A DNA stretch of 64,000 nucleotides from Mantamonas sphyraenae (taxonomy: Eukaryota > CRuMs > Mantamonadidae): positions 1 through 64,000 of the forward strand of contig JAPMXV010000074.1 in NCBI GenBank assembly GCA_026936335.1, given 5' to 3'. The notes below the pieces were generated by a model. That model was given only the letters and a program-made list of their open reading frames with translations. It was not told the origin of the DNA and made no database searches. Below are positions 31,101 to 44,950 of this stretch, piece by piece. Position 1 is the stretch's first letter. The number at the start of each line of letters is the position of its first letter. The position numbers were made by a program, and so were the translations under genes.

Positions 31101-34100
31101 TCCACGACCCGCGCCAGAACTACAAGCACCTGCGCCGCGTGCCCCTCCAGGGCTTCCCCCAGGTCGACAACGCCGACGTCGCATACGCTGTCAACTGCGC
31201 AGGCGACCAGTACATCAGCACCGATGGCATCACCTACCTCGCCGACCGCGGCTACACAAACTCGAGCACTCTCAACCGCAAGGAGGGCACCGAAGTCCAA
31301 GGTACCATGGACACAGAGCTCTTCCGCTCCGCGCGCATGGGCACCGACTTCACCTACTCCATCCCCGTGCCCAACGGCGACTACCGCATCACCCTCAAGC
31401 TCGCCGAACTCAACACCGGCGTCAACACTGCCGGCAAGCGCGTCTTTGACGTCAAGGTCAACGGCCGCGTCCTGCTGGCCAGCGTCGACCCCTACCTTGT
31501 CAAGTCCAACCAGGCTGCCTCCGTCTATTGCCGCGCACGCGCCACGAACGGCAAGCTCGACATCCAGTTCACCGCCACAAAGACCACCCCGGCCACAGTC
31601 TGTGCCATTGTCGTCCACTGCACAAAGCCAGACATCGACCCCATCTCTCTCATGGCACGCACCCTCGTCGACGCTCACTTTGTCACCAACGGCGACCAGC
31701 TCTCCATCGTCATGCCCAGCAACCTCGACGTCCTCAACTCTGCACGCCAGACAAAGATGAAGCAGGCCCTCGCCTACACCTTTGACCTCTCCTCCGGACA
31801 GCTCGCAAGCGTGGAGTTCCTTGGCGGCGACGAGGCCATGTCCACCGCCTACGACCACACCTTCAACTGCGGCTGGATCTACCGCCGCGAGAACGTCACT
31901 CGCCACGCAAACCAGGGCAACTCGCCTTCCTCCGACCTCTTTGCCGTGGACGTCACAAAGAGCATGACCCCGCAGCACATTCTGTCCATGTATGGCTCAG
32001 ACGCCACTCTTCCCGTCGCAGACCTCGCCCTCTTTTCCGGCTCCGACTCCGTCACAAAGGCCTCTTCGGGCTACGACTTTGCCGTCCAGATGCTCGCCCA
32101 TCTCGACCGCCTGGCCCAGCCCTTCCGTGTCGCCAACTCCGACGCACGCATGGATCTCATGAGCAACCTTGGCCAGCAGCTGCGTCTCGGCCCGCGTTCC
32201 GCACTTGCCTACGAGGTCAACCAGGGCACGTTCAAGACCCTCATCGACCTGCTCCAGCTCCACGCGGACGCCTACTTTACACCCGACGCCTCGCTCAGCC
32301 CCCTTCAGCTCACCAACCGCCTCTACGTCCTCCTCGCCTCCCTGCGCCAGCTCGAGGTCAACATGCACGCCTTGGCCAAGAGCCACGTGCAGCCGCACAC
32401 GGTCGGCTTGGGCGAACACGCCTCTTGCACCGACGAGGCCAACGCCGCCGCCGCTCAGCTGCGTCAGGCTGCCGTTGACCTCATGCTCCGCATCGTCAAC
32501 CAGGAGCCGCAAGTTCCTTCCAACGACGCCCTCGCCGTTGTCCTCGAACGCATCGCCCCCATCATCCAGCTCGAAGCAAGTGTCGTCCTCACCGCAGGCC
32601 TCGACACCTTTTACCCCAACACCGTTGACCAGGCCGACCTCCTCAACTCCTACATCAAGGAGCGCGAGGCCGACCCGTCTGCCTTTACCACGGCCAAGAA
32701 GCTCTTCCTCGACGATCTCATGACCAAGTTTGCCTCGCACACCACCGTGAGCGGCCTGCTTGCCTCTGTCAAGAGCCCGGCCCCGGCGGCCGCGGCATCC
32801 TCATCGTCGTCCTCCTCCTCGTCGTCGTCGTCCAGCTCCAGCTCCAGCTCGGCCCTGGCCCGCACCACATCCTCTGTCTCCCAGGAGGACGGCGTGCTCA
32901 ACACCGTCAACACCTTGGTCGGTGTGCTGCTGCGCGAGACCATGAACCACCTGGAGACGCACCTGAACACACGCGAGGCCTTCCTCGCCGATGACTTTGT
33001 GCCCCTGGCCGAGAGCAAGGCCCAAAGTGTGCTCCTCGCCATCCAGTCGCAGCTCATCCACCAGGCCGAGTTCAGCCTCAACGCAGGCTCCACCCAGCCC
33101 GAAAAGGACTCGGACATCGTTCGCTCGGCCTCCGACTCCCTCGTCCTGCTCGCCAAGTACACAGAGACCCTGTTTGCCCAGGCCAGCCATGTGCTCGACG
33201 CCGTCCACAAGGCCAACAAGCTCGCCGAACGCGGCGCAGGCTCGTCCAACAACACCTACACCGACCTGCTCCACCCGTTCCTGTGCGAATTTGTCGGTTC
33301 CACCTTTGTCGGCACCCTGCTGCCGTCTCTGGCCACAGCAACCTGCTTCATGAGCCACCAGCTCTTCTTTGCCCAGCGTGTCGTCGACAAGGCCGCCACG
33401 CTGCTGACCGCCATCGACAACATCAACCGTATGCTGCCCGAAGTGCCCATCAAGCGCAAGAAGGAGATCGTCAAGAGCTCCAAGGCCGAAGAAGACACCG
33501 AGGAGGGCGCCGCCGCTGCTGCTGCCGCTGCTGCTGCCGCCGAGGAGGATGAAGAGGACGAGGACGACGCCCAAACCGAAAAGAACGCAGAGGCCATCGC
33601 CGAATTTGCCGAGTTTGTCTTTGACGACAGCGCGGACGGACCCGTCACGCAGACTTTCACCCAGGTTGTCACCGTGCCCTACGCCACACGCCTGCTGGTG
33701 ACCTTTGAGCAGGAAAAGGTCAAGGAGGAGGCCGCCAAGGACGACGGCGCCAAGGAAGACGCCGCCAAGGAGGACGCACCCAAGGAGGACGCACCCAAGG
33801 AGGCCAGCGCCGACGCAGCCTCCTCCTCCTCCTCCTCCTCCTCTGCCACCGAAGAGGCTGCTGCAGAGGAAGAAGACGCCGAGGAGACGCCCGAAGACGT
33901 GCTGACTGTGCAGATCTACCGCGGCCCGGGCCTGACCAACATTGTGGAGGAGCACAAGTTCAACGCACGCTCTCTGCCCACAGACAAGCCCGTCGAGGTC
34001 GAAGGCGACACTGCCGTCGTCCTGTTCACCATCGAGGTGCACTCGGCCGCCAAGCAGACCGCCGTTCCGGCCTTCAAGGTGCACGCCACCGCCAAGGAAA

Positions 34101-37100
34101 CGGCCAACGCCCTCACGCTCAAGACTCTCAGCGAGCTGGAGACCACCATTGCCTGGATGGGTGGCTGGAGCGCCGCCACGCTCATCAAGAGCTTCCCCAT
34201 CTCCAAGGAGGAGCAGGAACTGTCCAGCCACCTCAAGAACACCCTGCTCAGCGGTGGCTTTGAGGAGCAGGAGCAGTCCTCCGGCCCGCCTAAGCTCTCG
34301 CGCACCCAGAGCGTCATCTCCGAGGTCGACACCTTCCTCGGCGACTTTGTGGACAACGAGGACAACGAGTTGTACAACGCCCTCCTCAAGGCCCACCGCT
34401 TCCCCGCCTCGGACCGCCGCATCATCAAGAGCACGCCCGAGGTCACGCACGCGGTGCGTGCCGTCATGGCCACCACCATGAAGATGGACTCGCTCGTGCA
34501 CGCCGCCATCGCCTACACCCACACCCTCGTGGCCGGCAAGAGCGACGAGTGCCCGCAGAGCCTTGTCGACGCCTGGAAGAGCGCCCAGGGCATTGTCGGC
34601 TGGATGATGCACAAGCGCCAGGAGGTCGCCAAGCAGAAGGCCGAAAAGGAAAAGAGTGACCAGGAACGCGAGGCCGAGAACGACGTGCTGGCCACAAACA
34701 ACCACGACGACGCCGTCGAAGAGACAAAGAACGACGGCATCATCTCGTACGCAGAGATTGCGCGAGGCGTCCTCGAGCGCACCGCCTTCCTGCAGCGTTT
34801 TGGCCCGCCGCGCACCACCCCCGACGAGTTTATTCAAAAGAGCTCCCTCGAGCGCCAGCTCAGCGAGGCCGCCAAGGAGGTGGAGATGGCCGAAGGCGAA
34901 GCCGACGCAGCCGCGTCCTCGGGCGACGACGACGCCGCCGCGGGCGCCTCCAAGTGGAAGGTGCTGCGCAAGGCCGTCGCAGCTGCATCCACACTCAAGA
35001 CCATGCTCAACATGCGCTACACCATGGACAAGGAGGGCGCCCACGCCGAAGACAGCGTGCCCAAACAGGTGGTCGACTTTGTGCAGGGCAACACCGACCT
35101 CGAGAAGCTGGAAAAGTTTGTCAAGGTGCACTCCGAGCGCGCTCAGTTCCGCAAGGTCGGCATCGACTGCATGCCCCTCCTGCTCGAAGCCTGCAACAAG
35201 GGCGTTCCCGCCTCCAAGTTCCACTCCCGCAAGGCATCTGTGCTCGCACGCAACCACATCTTGCACGCCTTCACCTCGGCCATGACCCGAACTGACGAGG
35301 AGGAGGATGACGAAGAGGCCTCTGTGGCCCACCCGCTGCACTACCTCGACAGCATCGAGGCCTGCGGCTCCGCCATGGCCTACTCCATTTCCGCCGCCTT
35401 TGAGCGCTTGTTCACAAACATCGTCACCGTGCTCAACGAGATGGCCCGCGAGTACCACAAGAGCGACCTCGACGCCTCGCTGCTCAGCTTGGCCCTCAAC
35501 GCGACCGCCGTGGACTTTTCCCACTACGACAACCGCATCCTGGCTCAGAACAGCGTGGCCGACGTCCTGCTGCAGTTCTTCAACTTTGACATGCTGCGCG
35601 ACTCCATGGAGCGTTTCGACCGTCGCAACAAGGAGATCGACGAGCTCATCAACGCCAACCTCAGCAACGCCGACTTTGTCGAGCCCGAGAACGAAGTCAT
35701 GGACGAGCTCATGCGCCGTCGCAACACTTCCAAGCTGGCCATTTCTGCCTTTAAGCAGATGGCTCTGCAGAGCCTGCGTCCTGTGCCTGGCCGCCTGGAC
35801 AGGAACGCCATGATGCACACCCAAGCCGTGCGGGAAGGTCTGTTCAACGTGGCCATCGGCGAGGTGCAGCACGTCGTCGACGTCATGCACGCCTCGGACA
35901 CGGCTGTGTTTACGCCCATCAACGACGTGGACAACGCCGAGTGCCTCGTGGCCGCCCAGATCAACCTCAGCGAGGATGGCACGCCGGGTCTTGTCGTGCC
36001 CCACATCCAGACCCTGGGCAAGGTGTTTACCATTTCCCTCTGGGTCTTCCCCAACGAGGTCGACGGCGTCAACTATCTGTTCACCAACGGCCAGGACGTC
36101 GACGTCAAGCAGATCCTCGAGGCCTACGTCAGCGCAGACGGCGAGAACTCGCACGTCCACTTCACCGTGCAGACCATGACGGTGGAGAGCACAAGCAACC
36201 TGCCCACGCGCCAGTGGACCCATCTGGCCTTTACGCGCGCCGAGGACGGCTCGCTCAGCATCTACTTCAACGGCAAGCTGGACGCTTCGGTTGATCCCGA
36301 GAGCGCGCTGCCCGTCGTGCGCCCTGCGCCCGCAGCAGCCGCAGCCGCAGCCGCACCGGCTCCTTCTGCCGAAGGCGCTGGTGACGAGGCCGTCACCCTT
36401 GGCGAGGACGGCATGCCCGTGGAAGCGGCCGAGCCCGTCGCCGAAGCGGCCGCTCCAGCCGCCCCTGCTCCCGAGGAGGAGGACGACGAGGAGCAGGGTC
36501 ATGAGATCTCGCCGCTGGAGAACAACCACCCGTTCTACATTGGTCAGGTGGACGCCAACAAGCGAGGCCTGTCCAGCTACGTCACGTCCATGTACGTGCA
36601 CTACGGCCGCGACCTGAACGCAACCCAGCTGGAGGGCATCTGCAGCGGCGCCACGCTTGCAGAGCCCAACGAAGTGCTTCTCAAATTGGCCACAGGCCAC
36701 ATCAACATGCTGCTGGGCATCCTCAACATGTACCTGCCGTTTGAGCACGGCAAGAAGCTGCTGTCGCAGCCCGCGTGCGTCAAGCTGCTGCTTCCGCTGC
36801 TGCTCAGCCGCTTCAACCAAATCGACACCCTTGGCGATTCGCTGCAGACCTCGTACTCGCTCGTTGGCTTGTGCAACCACTTGCTGCCTGCCCTCACGCC
36901 AGAGTTTGTCGACGAGATCTTTGCCCAGACAGACCTGGCCAAGACCTCGCACCGTGATTCGCTGGTGACCTTTGTCATGGATCGCATCGGTCAGGCTCTT
37001 GCCGACCCTGTGTACGAGTACAGCGCCGAGTCGGGCAAGCAGGACGCAAGCGCGGCCTGGTCCCTGCCCAGCGCACGCCCTGCATCGTCCGTGCTCCTCT

Positions 37101-40100
37101 CGCGCGCCGCCGAAATGGTCATGCTGCTGCGCAACCTTGCCCAGAGCGAGCAGTGGGAGGGCCACATCACAGGCAACGTGCACCAGAGCCTGTTGGGAAC
37201 GCCTGCACTTGTCGAGGCGCTCCAGCAGGGCAAGCAGCTCGGCCGCGAGGCCATCTGGGATGTGCTGGCAAGCATGTGCATCATCGGAGGCCACACCGAC
37301 ATCCCGCGCGAAGGCGCACGTGTCAAGGTCACCTCTGAAGCGGTGGTGGACACCGAGGAGGTCACTCGCGTCAAGAACGCAAAGACAGCCCCGCATGCAA
37401 CCATCGTCAGCCTGTCTGGCGACACCGCACGTGTCGTCCTCGACATGGACGCGTTGCGTGTGGTCACCAAGCCCGGCGCGCCCCTGCCCACGCTGCAGGT
37501 GCACACCGAAAAGCTCGTCTGCCTGACCAACGGCACCACGCGCACGCCGTACAGCATGGACCTCACCGACGACCTCGTGCCGGCCTTCCGCTGCCTCATC
37601 GAAACCGACTTTGGCGACTCGATGCCGCTGCTGTTTTCGCTGCTGCGCTCGCTGGGCACACGCGCACTCACCACCATGCTGCAGCGCACAGGCTCCATCC
37701 AGTCGTTCATTGGCAACGACATGCTGCCGCTGCTCATCAACATTGCGCGCCAGCCCACCAAGCTGGCCGTGTTTGGCGATCTCGAGAGCCTGGAGGCGAA
37801 GCTTTATCGCCTCGACGAGCTCGTGTACAACGTGCAGCCCAAGAGCGCTTCGGTGGCCCACTCCCTCGAAGCCTCTGCGTCCAGCTCCTCTTCCATCGAC
37901 GAGGTGCCCTTTGACATTGTCAAGGAGAACACCATGACGTTCACGAACGAGGAGAGCGAGGACGTGTTGGTCAAGCAGCTCGCCAAGTCCTGGCCCATGC
38001 GCGCTGGCTGCTCGTTTGCACGCACCCTGCGCGACGAGGAGGAGCAGCACTCGTACGAGTGCCTCACCTGCCATCTCAGCACCGTGTGCTCCAGGTGCGT
38101 CAAGGTCTGCCACGCCGGACACGACATCCTCTACACGGGTGTCCTGACCATGTTCTGTGGCTGTGGCCAGGGCATCACCGAAACCGCCCACCAGACCTGT
38201 CAGGCCATGAGCTACGATTATGTCGAGTTCAAGGTCAACGCCCTGCCCGAGGGCGCCCAGATCTGCCTGGGTCTCAGCTCCAAGCTCAGCAACCGCAAGA
38301 AGAACAAGGCCAACACAGCCGACACCAAGGACGACTCGGCCACCACCAACGTGACCACGTTCCTCATCGAAGACCCCGAAAACATGGACAACGACGCCGA
38401 GGAGGAGGACGACGACCGCCTGGCCGTCATGTATGCCAACAGCGGCTCGATCGTGACCACCGACGCAAAGACGACTCACATCGACGCGCTCAACATCGAT
38501 GATCTGGCCACGGACAAGAAGAGCAACCTCGAGGGCTTTGGCGCGGGCGACGTCATCGGCGTGGGCCGACGCTACGAGAGCACCGACCTGTTCATCACCA
38601 AGAACGGCAAGTTCCTGGGCACACCCTTTGACTCGCCGTCGGGCGACATGAACCCGACGGTGTGGCTGTACAAGGGAGCTAAGGCGGCCGACGTGAGCGT
38701 TGTGCAGGACCACACGCAGTTTGTGTTTGACGTCGAGTCGCCCATCCCGGAGATGGAGAAGGCCATCGACGTCGTGTCCACAGGCACTCTGTTTGCAGGT
38801 GTGATCACGCTGCCCGCCGAGTTTGGCGGCATCTCGCCGTTGATGGTGCGCGTGGAACAGCGCGCCAAGAAAGAGTTCACAGGCACGATGTACATCCCGT
38901 CGCTGCAGGTGGAGTCCAAGATCAAGGGCCACGTGTCGGGCTTCGACAAGGTGGAGTTTGACGAAATCAGCTCCACGGCCAAGGGCGAGGACTGGCCCGT
39001 GCCCAACACCTACGAGGCCACTGTCAAGGGTGAGCTGCTCACGGGCGTGTGCACCACCAAGGGCGACGCCAAGTTTGAGCTGCACCGCCGCGAAGGCGAC
39101 ATGAGCGCACAGCTGGTCAACGGAGCATACATCGACCTGGGCATTGCCACGCTGGATCTGGCCGGCAAGATCACCATTGAGACGTGGATCACCATGGAGG
39201 ACCTGGCCAAGGACAAGACCAGCTACGTGGTGTCGCACCGCAACGCAACCGAAACCGAGATGTTTGTGCGCATCCGCAACGGCTTCTACGAAGCCGGCTC
39301 GGTGGATGCCGAGGCAGGCGAGGAAGAGACGTGCATTGCACGCTACGAAATCCCCGCCAGCGATGTGGGCAAGCCCGTGCACCTGGCCGCCGTGTTTGAC
39401 GAGGTCAAGTGGGTGTTGTACCGCAACGGTGCCATGGTGAACAGCGCAGCCGCGCTTCCCAACACGGCCGGCGTGGCTAGCAACGAGGGCAAGTGCGCCC
39501 TGTTGCTGGGCAACCACGTGAGCACACGCGGAGCGGAAGCAGGCGAGGCCAGCGCGGCCGCCACGGCCTTTACGGGCTTGGTGGATGAACTGCGCGTATG
39601 GAACGTGGCGCGTTCGGGCGAGGAGGTGCAGCAGAACTACCGCGGCTCGTTGGACGGCACCGACGATCAGCTGAACCTGCTCTGGAAGTTTGCCTGCCCG
39701 GCCTCGGGTCTGGTGTTTGATTCGTCGGCCAAGAAGAACCACGGCAAGCTGCGCGGCGATGTGACGTTTGTGCGCTCGAGTGTGAAGCGCGCCTCGGGCG
39801 GATGGACGTACCGCCTGTCGGAGACGATGAAGAACCAGCAGCTGGAGGTGAGCAACAACCGCTCGACGCTGACGCACACGAGCAACTACTGCTGGGCCAC
39901 AGCCATGGGTGAGAACGTGTTCCGTGGCGGCAAGCACAAGTGGAAGGTGACCGTGGACAAGCTGTCGACCACCAACAACAACCTGATGATTGGCGTGTGC
40001 GAAAAGGGCATGGAGAACGAACTGAGCAGCTATGTGGGAGGCTCGTACAGCACCATGGGCTGGTCGTTCTACGGCTGCAACTACGCATACAGCTACCACC

Positions 40101-43100
40101 GCGGATCGTGCACCAACTACGGCAAGGCGGTCAAGGAGGGCGACGAGGTGATTGTGGAGCTGGACCAGGACGCACAGACCATCCGCTTCTGGCTCAACAA
40201 CGAGGATCTGGGCATTGCGTACGACAATGTGACGTCCAAGGAGCTGTACCCGGCCGTGTCCATGTACATGAGCGGCGACAAGGTGACGTTCAAGGCTCTG
40301 GGTGGCGGCAGCGGTTCCTCGGGCAAGTCCATCATGACGTACGAGCAGAAGCTGGCTGCGTGCATCGAGCACTTTGCCACTCTGGGCTACAGCGAGGACA
40401 AGGCCCTGCAAGCTCTGGAAGAGACCAACGACATCGTGCACCGCGGCCTGCGCCCCGCCAGCGAGCTGTCGTTGGACATGGTGGCAGCCACCCAGTGGCT
40501 GCTGGACAACGCCTCTGTCGAGGCAGATGTCAAGGGCAAGGGCAAGGTTGCCGCAAGCAGCAGCAGCAGCAGCAGCAGCGGCGGCGGCGACGTCGTCACA
40601 GAGGAAGATGTGGAGGCGGCCAAGGCAAGCGCCGACGAGGTGGACGCGATTTCGTTGCCGTCGGGCCAGAGCGGAGGTGCGCTGGAGGTGCTGGACGCAG
40701 TGGAGGAGAACGCCGAGACACGCGAGAGCAAGGTCCAGACGATCTCGCGCAGCGTGACCATCGGTGGCCCCGAGTGGCAGTTTGTGCTCTCCACGCAGTA
40801 CGGACACGTGCACGAGAGTCTGACGATCCTTAACGCACGCCGTGCGTACCTGTCGTTGTTGCAGCACTGGCCGACGGAGCGCGAGCTGAGTCTGGCCACC
40901 CTGGGTGGAGCCGACGTCTTTGAGCCTCTGCTGCGCCTTTTCGCAGCGGCCCAGGCCAACATTGTCAAGCTGTCGCACGACACCGAAACGCGCGACGCCA
41001 ACGCAGCCCTCACCGAGACGGATGTGGATGTGAACCGCAAGCCGCTGGATGTGCTGAAGAAGGCCATGGCCACGGTGCTCAGCAGTGAACAAGCAAGCAC
41101 CGAGGGCGCCAAGCCGCTGACCGACCTGCTGAACAAGCAGGCTCTGGGCCAGCTGCTGGGTTCGCTCGTGCACCAGGAGCAGACGCCGGAAGACCCGAAC
41201 GCAGATGCGGACGAGGATGTGGCGCCGCTTGTGAACGACCGCGAAGCGCTTCTGCAGCCCAACGTCGAGCTCGCGTGCTGGCTGCTGGAGCTGTTGCTGA
41301 AGGAGGACGCCCTGCGCGACCAGGACGTGCAGTCGACAGTCACCGTACTGTTTGACTACCTGCAGGAGGCCTCGGGCGACCTCGGCCCGCGCATGATCAA
41401 GATCCTGCATGACATCCTGAACCTGACCAACGCCAAGCTGGACATGACGCCCATCAAGGCACTCACGGCCACGATGGTGCAGATGAAGCGCGAGCAGGTC
41501 GGCAACACGCCCAGCTTCACGCTGCAGCTGCTTGTCGAACTGCTGCTCGGTGCACGCCGCTATCAGGCGCGCATCGGCATGGAGGAGGATGCCACGCGCG
41601 TGGTCAAGCCTGTGCCTGCAGGCGACGACGCGAAGGACACCAAGGACACCAAGGGCAAGGGCAAGGCAACGGCGAGCGCCGAAGAAGACAGCAAGGATAC
41701 CAAGGGCGACAAGGAGGAGGAGAAGATGTCGAGCGAGGACATTGACAAGTGGTTCAACGACTTTGTTCGCAGCGCCGAGGTTCTGCACTCTCTGGTGAGC
41801 CAGGAGAAGCTGCCCGAGATGTTTATGGCGCGCTGTCTTGTGCGTGCGCTCGGCTCGCGTGGCCAGCTGACGTACGAGAGCGAACATCCGTACCACAAGC
41901 GCACCAAGAACAAGCGCGTCAACATCCCGCACGCGACTGCGGTGCGCGTCACGGTGGACCCGCGCACAAAGATGGGCAACAACGAGTTTCTCGCCTTTGC
42001 CGAGGACGAGGCGTGCACCAAGGTGCTGGCCATCCACCAGAACACGGAGGCGGACGAAAAGAAAAACAAGGACGAGAAGAAGAAGGACGTCAAGTTTACC
42101 TTCAACAAGGGCAGCGTGTACATCTTCTTCCCGGTCAAGGCGTCGTTCCTGTTTGACAAGAGCAAGACCAGCTCCAACCTGGACCTGAGCAAGGACAACA
42201 TGACGGTGACGATGACTTCGTCGTACTCGTGGTCATCCGTGCTGTGCAACCGCGTGATCCCGAACAGCGGCACCACGCACTTTGAGATTGTGTGCAACAA
42301 GGTGCGCTACGGCAACATTGCCGTGGGTCTTGGCGGCCCGAACCACGCCACGTCTGTGCAAGTGGGCTCGTACTCGTCCGACGGCTACTGCTTGATGTTC
42401 AACGGCACCAAGTATCAGCGTGGCGCAAGCAGCAACTACTGCAAGAGCGTGCGCGAAGGCGACGTGGTGGGCGTGGACATCAACATGGACGAAGGCGTTG
42501 TCCACTTCTCTGTCAACGGCAAGGACATGGGCAAGGCCTTCAGCGGCCTGAAAAACGCGGAGCTGGTGCCTATTGTGACGCTGTACGACGAGGAGGACAG
42601 CATCACACTGCGTGGTATCGGCGGCAAGGACTCGATCATCAAGGGCCGTGGCACGAGCAACAAGTGGGGTTACGCCGCGAGCGTGACGCCGCTGGACTTT
42701 TCCGAGGAAGGCGCAGAGATCTTGCGCCGCAAGCACAAGGATGAGTTTGACGCATTTGTGGAGCGCCACCAGGCGTTTACGCTGCAGCAGGACCAGCAGC
42801 TGATGGACTGCATCACGGCTTGGTCCAAGAAGAAGGACAAGAAGCCGATGGAGCTGGAGTTTGACGAGTTTGAGCCTGAGGAGCCGGACCTGATGCCGTA
42901 CCGTGCGATCAGGTCGGGTGTGGACCTGGACGTGCTGCGCGAGCGCATGATTGTGCTGCAGCGCTTCAACAAGCGCATGCCCGAGTTCCTGCAGCTGGTG
43001 GACTTTTCGAAGCTGCAAGACGCCGAGTCGATTGCAAAGGAGGTGACGCTTGCGCGCGGTCTGATTCTGCAGAGCGTGAAGCAGAGCATCTGGAGCGCGG

Positions 43101-44296
43101 CGCTTGCGTCGACGCAGGGCTCCGGAAGCGGGCCGTCGTTCTCGATCAACCGCCACCGTGCGGCAAAGCTGATTGGCACCGACCCGTCGGACGAGAACCT
43201 TGAGAAGAGTGTGTTTGGTCAGATTTGCAAGGCTGTGAACAACGTGGCGCCGAAGCAGCTGCGCCCGAAGCCGTCGCGCAGCGCGTGGACGGTGGCCTTT
43301 GAGGGCGAGAGCTCGATTGATGCTGGTGGACCGTACCGTGAGACGTTTTCGCAGTGCATCCAGGAGATCCAGCAGCCGCACATGCCGCTGCTTCGCAAGA
43401 CGCCGAACGGCGTGCTGAACGTGGGTCTGAACCGTGACAAGTTCATCCCGAACCCTGCGCTGACGAGCGAGACGCACATGGGCTACTTTACGTTCCTCGG
43501 CAAACTGGTGGGCATTGCGCTGCGCACGAGCGCAACGATTGAGCTGAACATGCCGTCGCTGTTCTGGAAGCAGCTGATCAACTTCAAGGTGGGCCGTGCC
43601 GATCTCGAGGCGATTGATCAGATGGCCATCCAGTGCAACGAGTCGATTGTGAACATTGACAAGAAGGGCGTGACGGCGGAGGTGTTTGAGGATGTGATTG
43701 AGGAGCGCTTTGTGACGCGCAACAGCGCGGGCGAGGAAATCGAGCTGATCCCGAACGGCTCGATGGTGGCGGTGACATTTGAGAACAGGCACGAGTACGT
43801 GAAGCTGTCGGAGGAGGCGCGCCTGCGCGAGTTTGAGCCGCAGATGAAGGCGATCCGCCACGGTCTGGCTACGATTGTGCCTGCGAAGCTGCTTCAGCTG
43901 TTTACGTGGAGCGAGCTTCAGGAGCGCGTGTGCGGTATTCCGGACGTGGACCTCGTGCTGCTGCGCAAGGTGACGCAGTACAGCGGCTACAAGCCGGACA
44001 GCGAGACGGTGCAGATGTTCTGGCAGTGCATGGAGAGCTACACGCCCGAGGAACGTCAAGATTTCCTGCGTTTCGTGTGGGGCCGCTCGCGCATGCCGCT
44101 GACCATCGAGGAGATGAACCAGCAGCAAAACCCGCGCTTCATCCTGTCGACGGCGGTGCGCAACTCGAACCAGGCGCTTCCGGAAAGCCACACGTGCTTC
44201 TTCCAGCTGGATCTGCCGAGCTACAGCACGTACGAGATCATGCGTGAGCGTCTGCTGTACGCGTTTACCAACTGCCGTGCCATCGACAACGATTAA
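28163..44296 (+). CDS. Giant SPRY/malectin/LamG/UBR/UBA HECT-type E3 ubiquitin ligase
   Basis: Exons 28163-28334, 28403-28577, 28918-29007 and 29293-44296 join in phase to 5146 residues. It begins MGANNSS, a possible N-myristoylation site. Domains in order by reading: SPRY (75-215), malectin-like (777-923; YAVNCAG...VPNGDYRITL...GKRVFDVKVNG), LamG-like (2365-2595), UBR-type zinc box (3051-3114; Cys/His-rich ending FCGCG), SPRY-like (3118-3288), LamG-like (3428-3608), SPRY (3655-3818), UBA (3826-3888), SPRY (4441-4588), and HECT (4808-5146) with catalytic Cys5114 in LPESHTCFFQLDLP. Long helical stretches lie between. Ser, Ala and Glu/Lys tracts occur at about 630-710, 1308-1340 and 1550-1680. 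It transfers ubiquitin to substrates through the HECT cysteine. The overall plan recalls HECTD4-type ligases, with a UBR box as in UBR5. Orthology is not certain. Confidence 0.9.
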
Positions 44297-44950
44297 AGGC
44301 GTCGCGCAGTTGCCGAGCACGCAATCACTGCTCAGAGTGCGGCGATGTGGTGGAATCGAGAGGACGGATGGGAGGTGAGGGGCCACGTCTGCGTGGTGGA
44401 TTGTGGACATTGTGGTGTGGTTTCAGTCGCAGGGGGGACTTGTCGATGCACAGGTGCGGTCAGAGGAGGCAGCTGCCTGTGCAAGATGGACCCCGTGCGC
44501 TTCATACGTGTGTCTGGTGACGGATGGTGACCTGTCCGTTTTTCTGCCGAGGAGAATGGCTTGTGGTCAGTGCCCAACGCATGAGAACTGTGACTTTGCG
44601 TGAGGCCCGCCCTGAGGAGAGGGCTGGGTTCTCCCTGTTTGGGTTCTCGACAAGGGCACGCGCAACCATGGCAGAAAACAAAGGACAGAACCAACGACGA
44701 CACTGCGCGAACGACATCGAGGAGGATGTTGTGCGCGCGTGAGTGAGACGCATAGATGCATCGAGGAGGATGGATCTGTGCGGTTTCTGGCCTGCACACA
44801 CGACACACACGACACACACGAAACATACAACAACGACACAAAAAGCACACGTTGGCGTGAAAACTCAACCGGTCATCCGAGACTCCCCGAGACACCGCTG
44901 AGCCGAGACCCGAAAAATGAAAACGCTGCTCGACCCAAATCATCATCACA
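44297..44950. other. Spacer between the HECT and CCDC17-like genes
   Basis: 654 bp, mixed composition and rather G-rich on the + strand near 44340-44480, unlike the C-rich spacers nearer the telomere. It includes the microsatellite at 44795-44820 and an A-rich leader just before the ATG at 44951. No coding signature or RNA gene was recognised. Confidence 0.5.
44795..44820. repeat. ACACACACG 9-mer microsatellite
   Basis: Three tandem copies of CACACACGA lie in the probable promoter/leader of the next gene. Confidence 0.85.

Noticed and set aside
30203-31978. A Val/Gly-rich minus-strand frame opposite the HECT gene
   Set aside because: Overlaps the malectin-like domain and Ser tracts of the HECT gene. 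Composition artefact.
32801-42037. A 3078-codon open frame antisense to the HECT gene
   Set aside because: It lies exactly opposite coding sequence with strong domain matches. In GC-rich DNA with C- or G-ending codons the antisense frame rarely meets a stop. Its translation has no domain and mirrors the codon bias of the sense gene.
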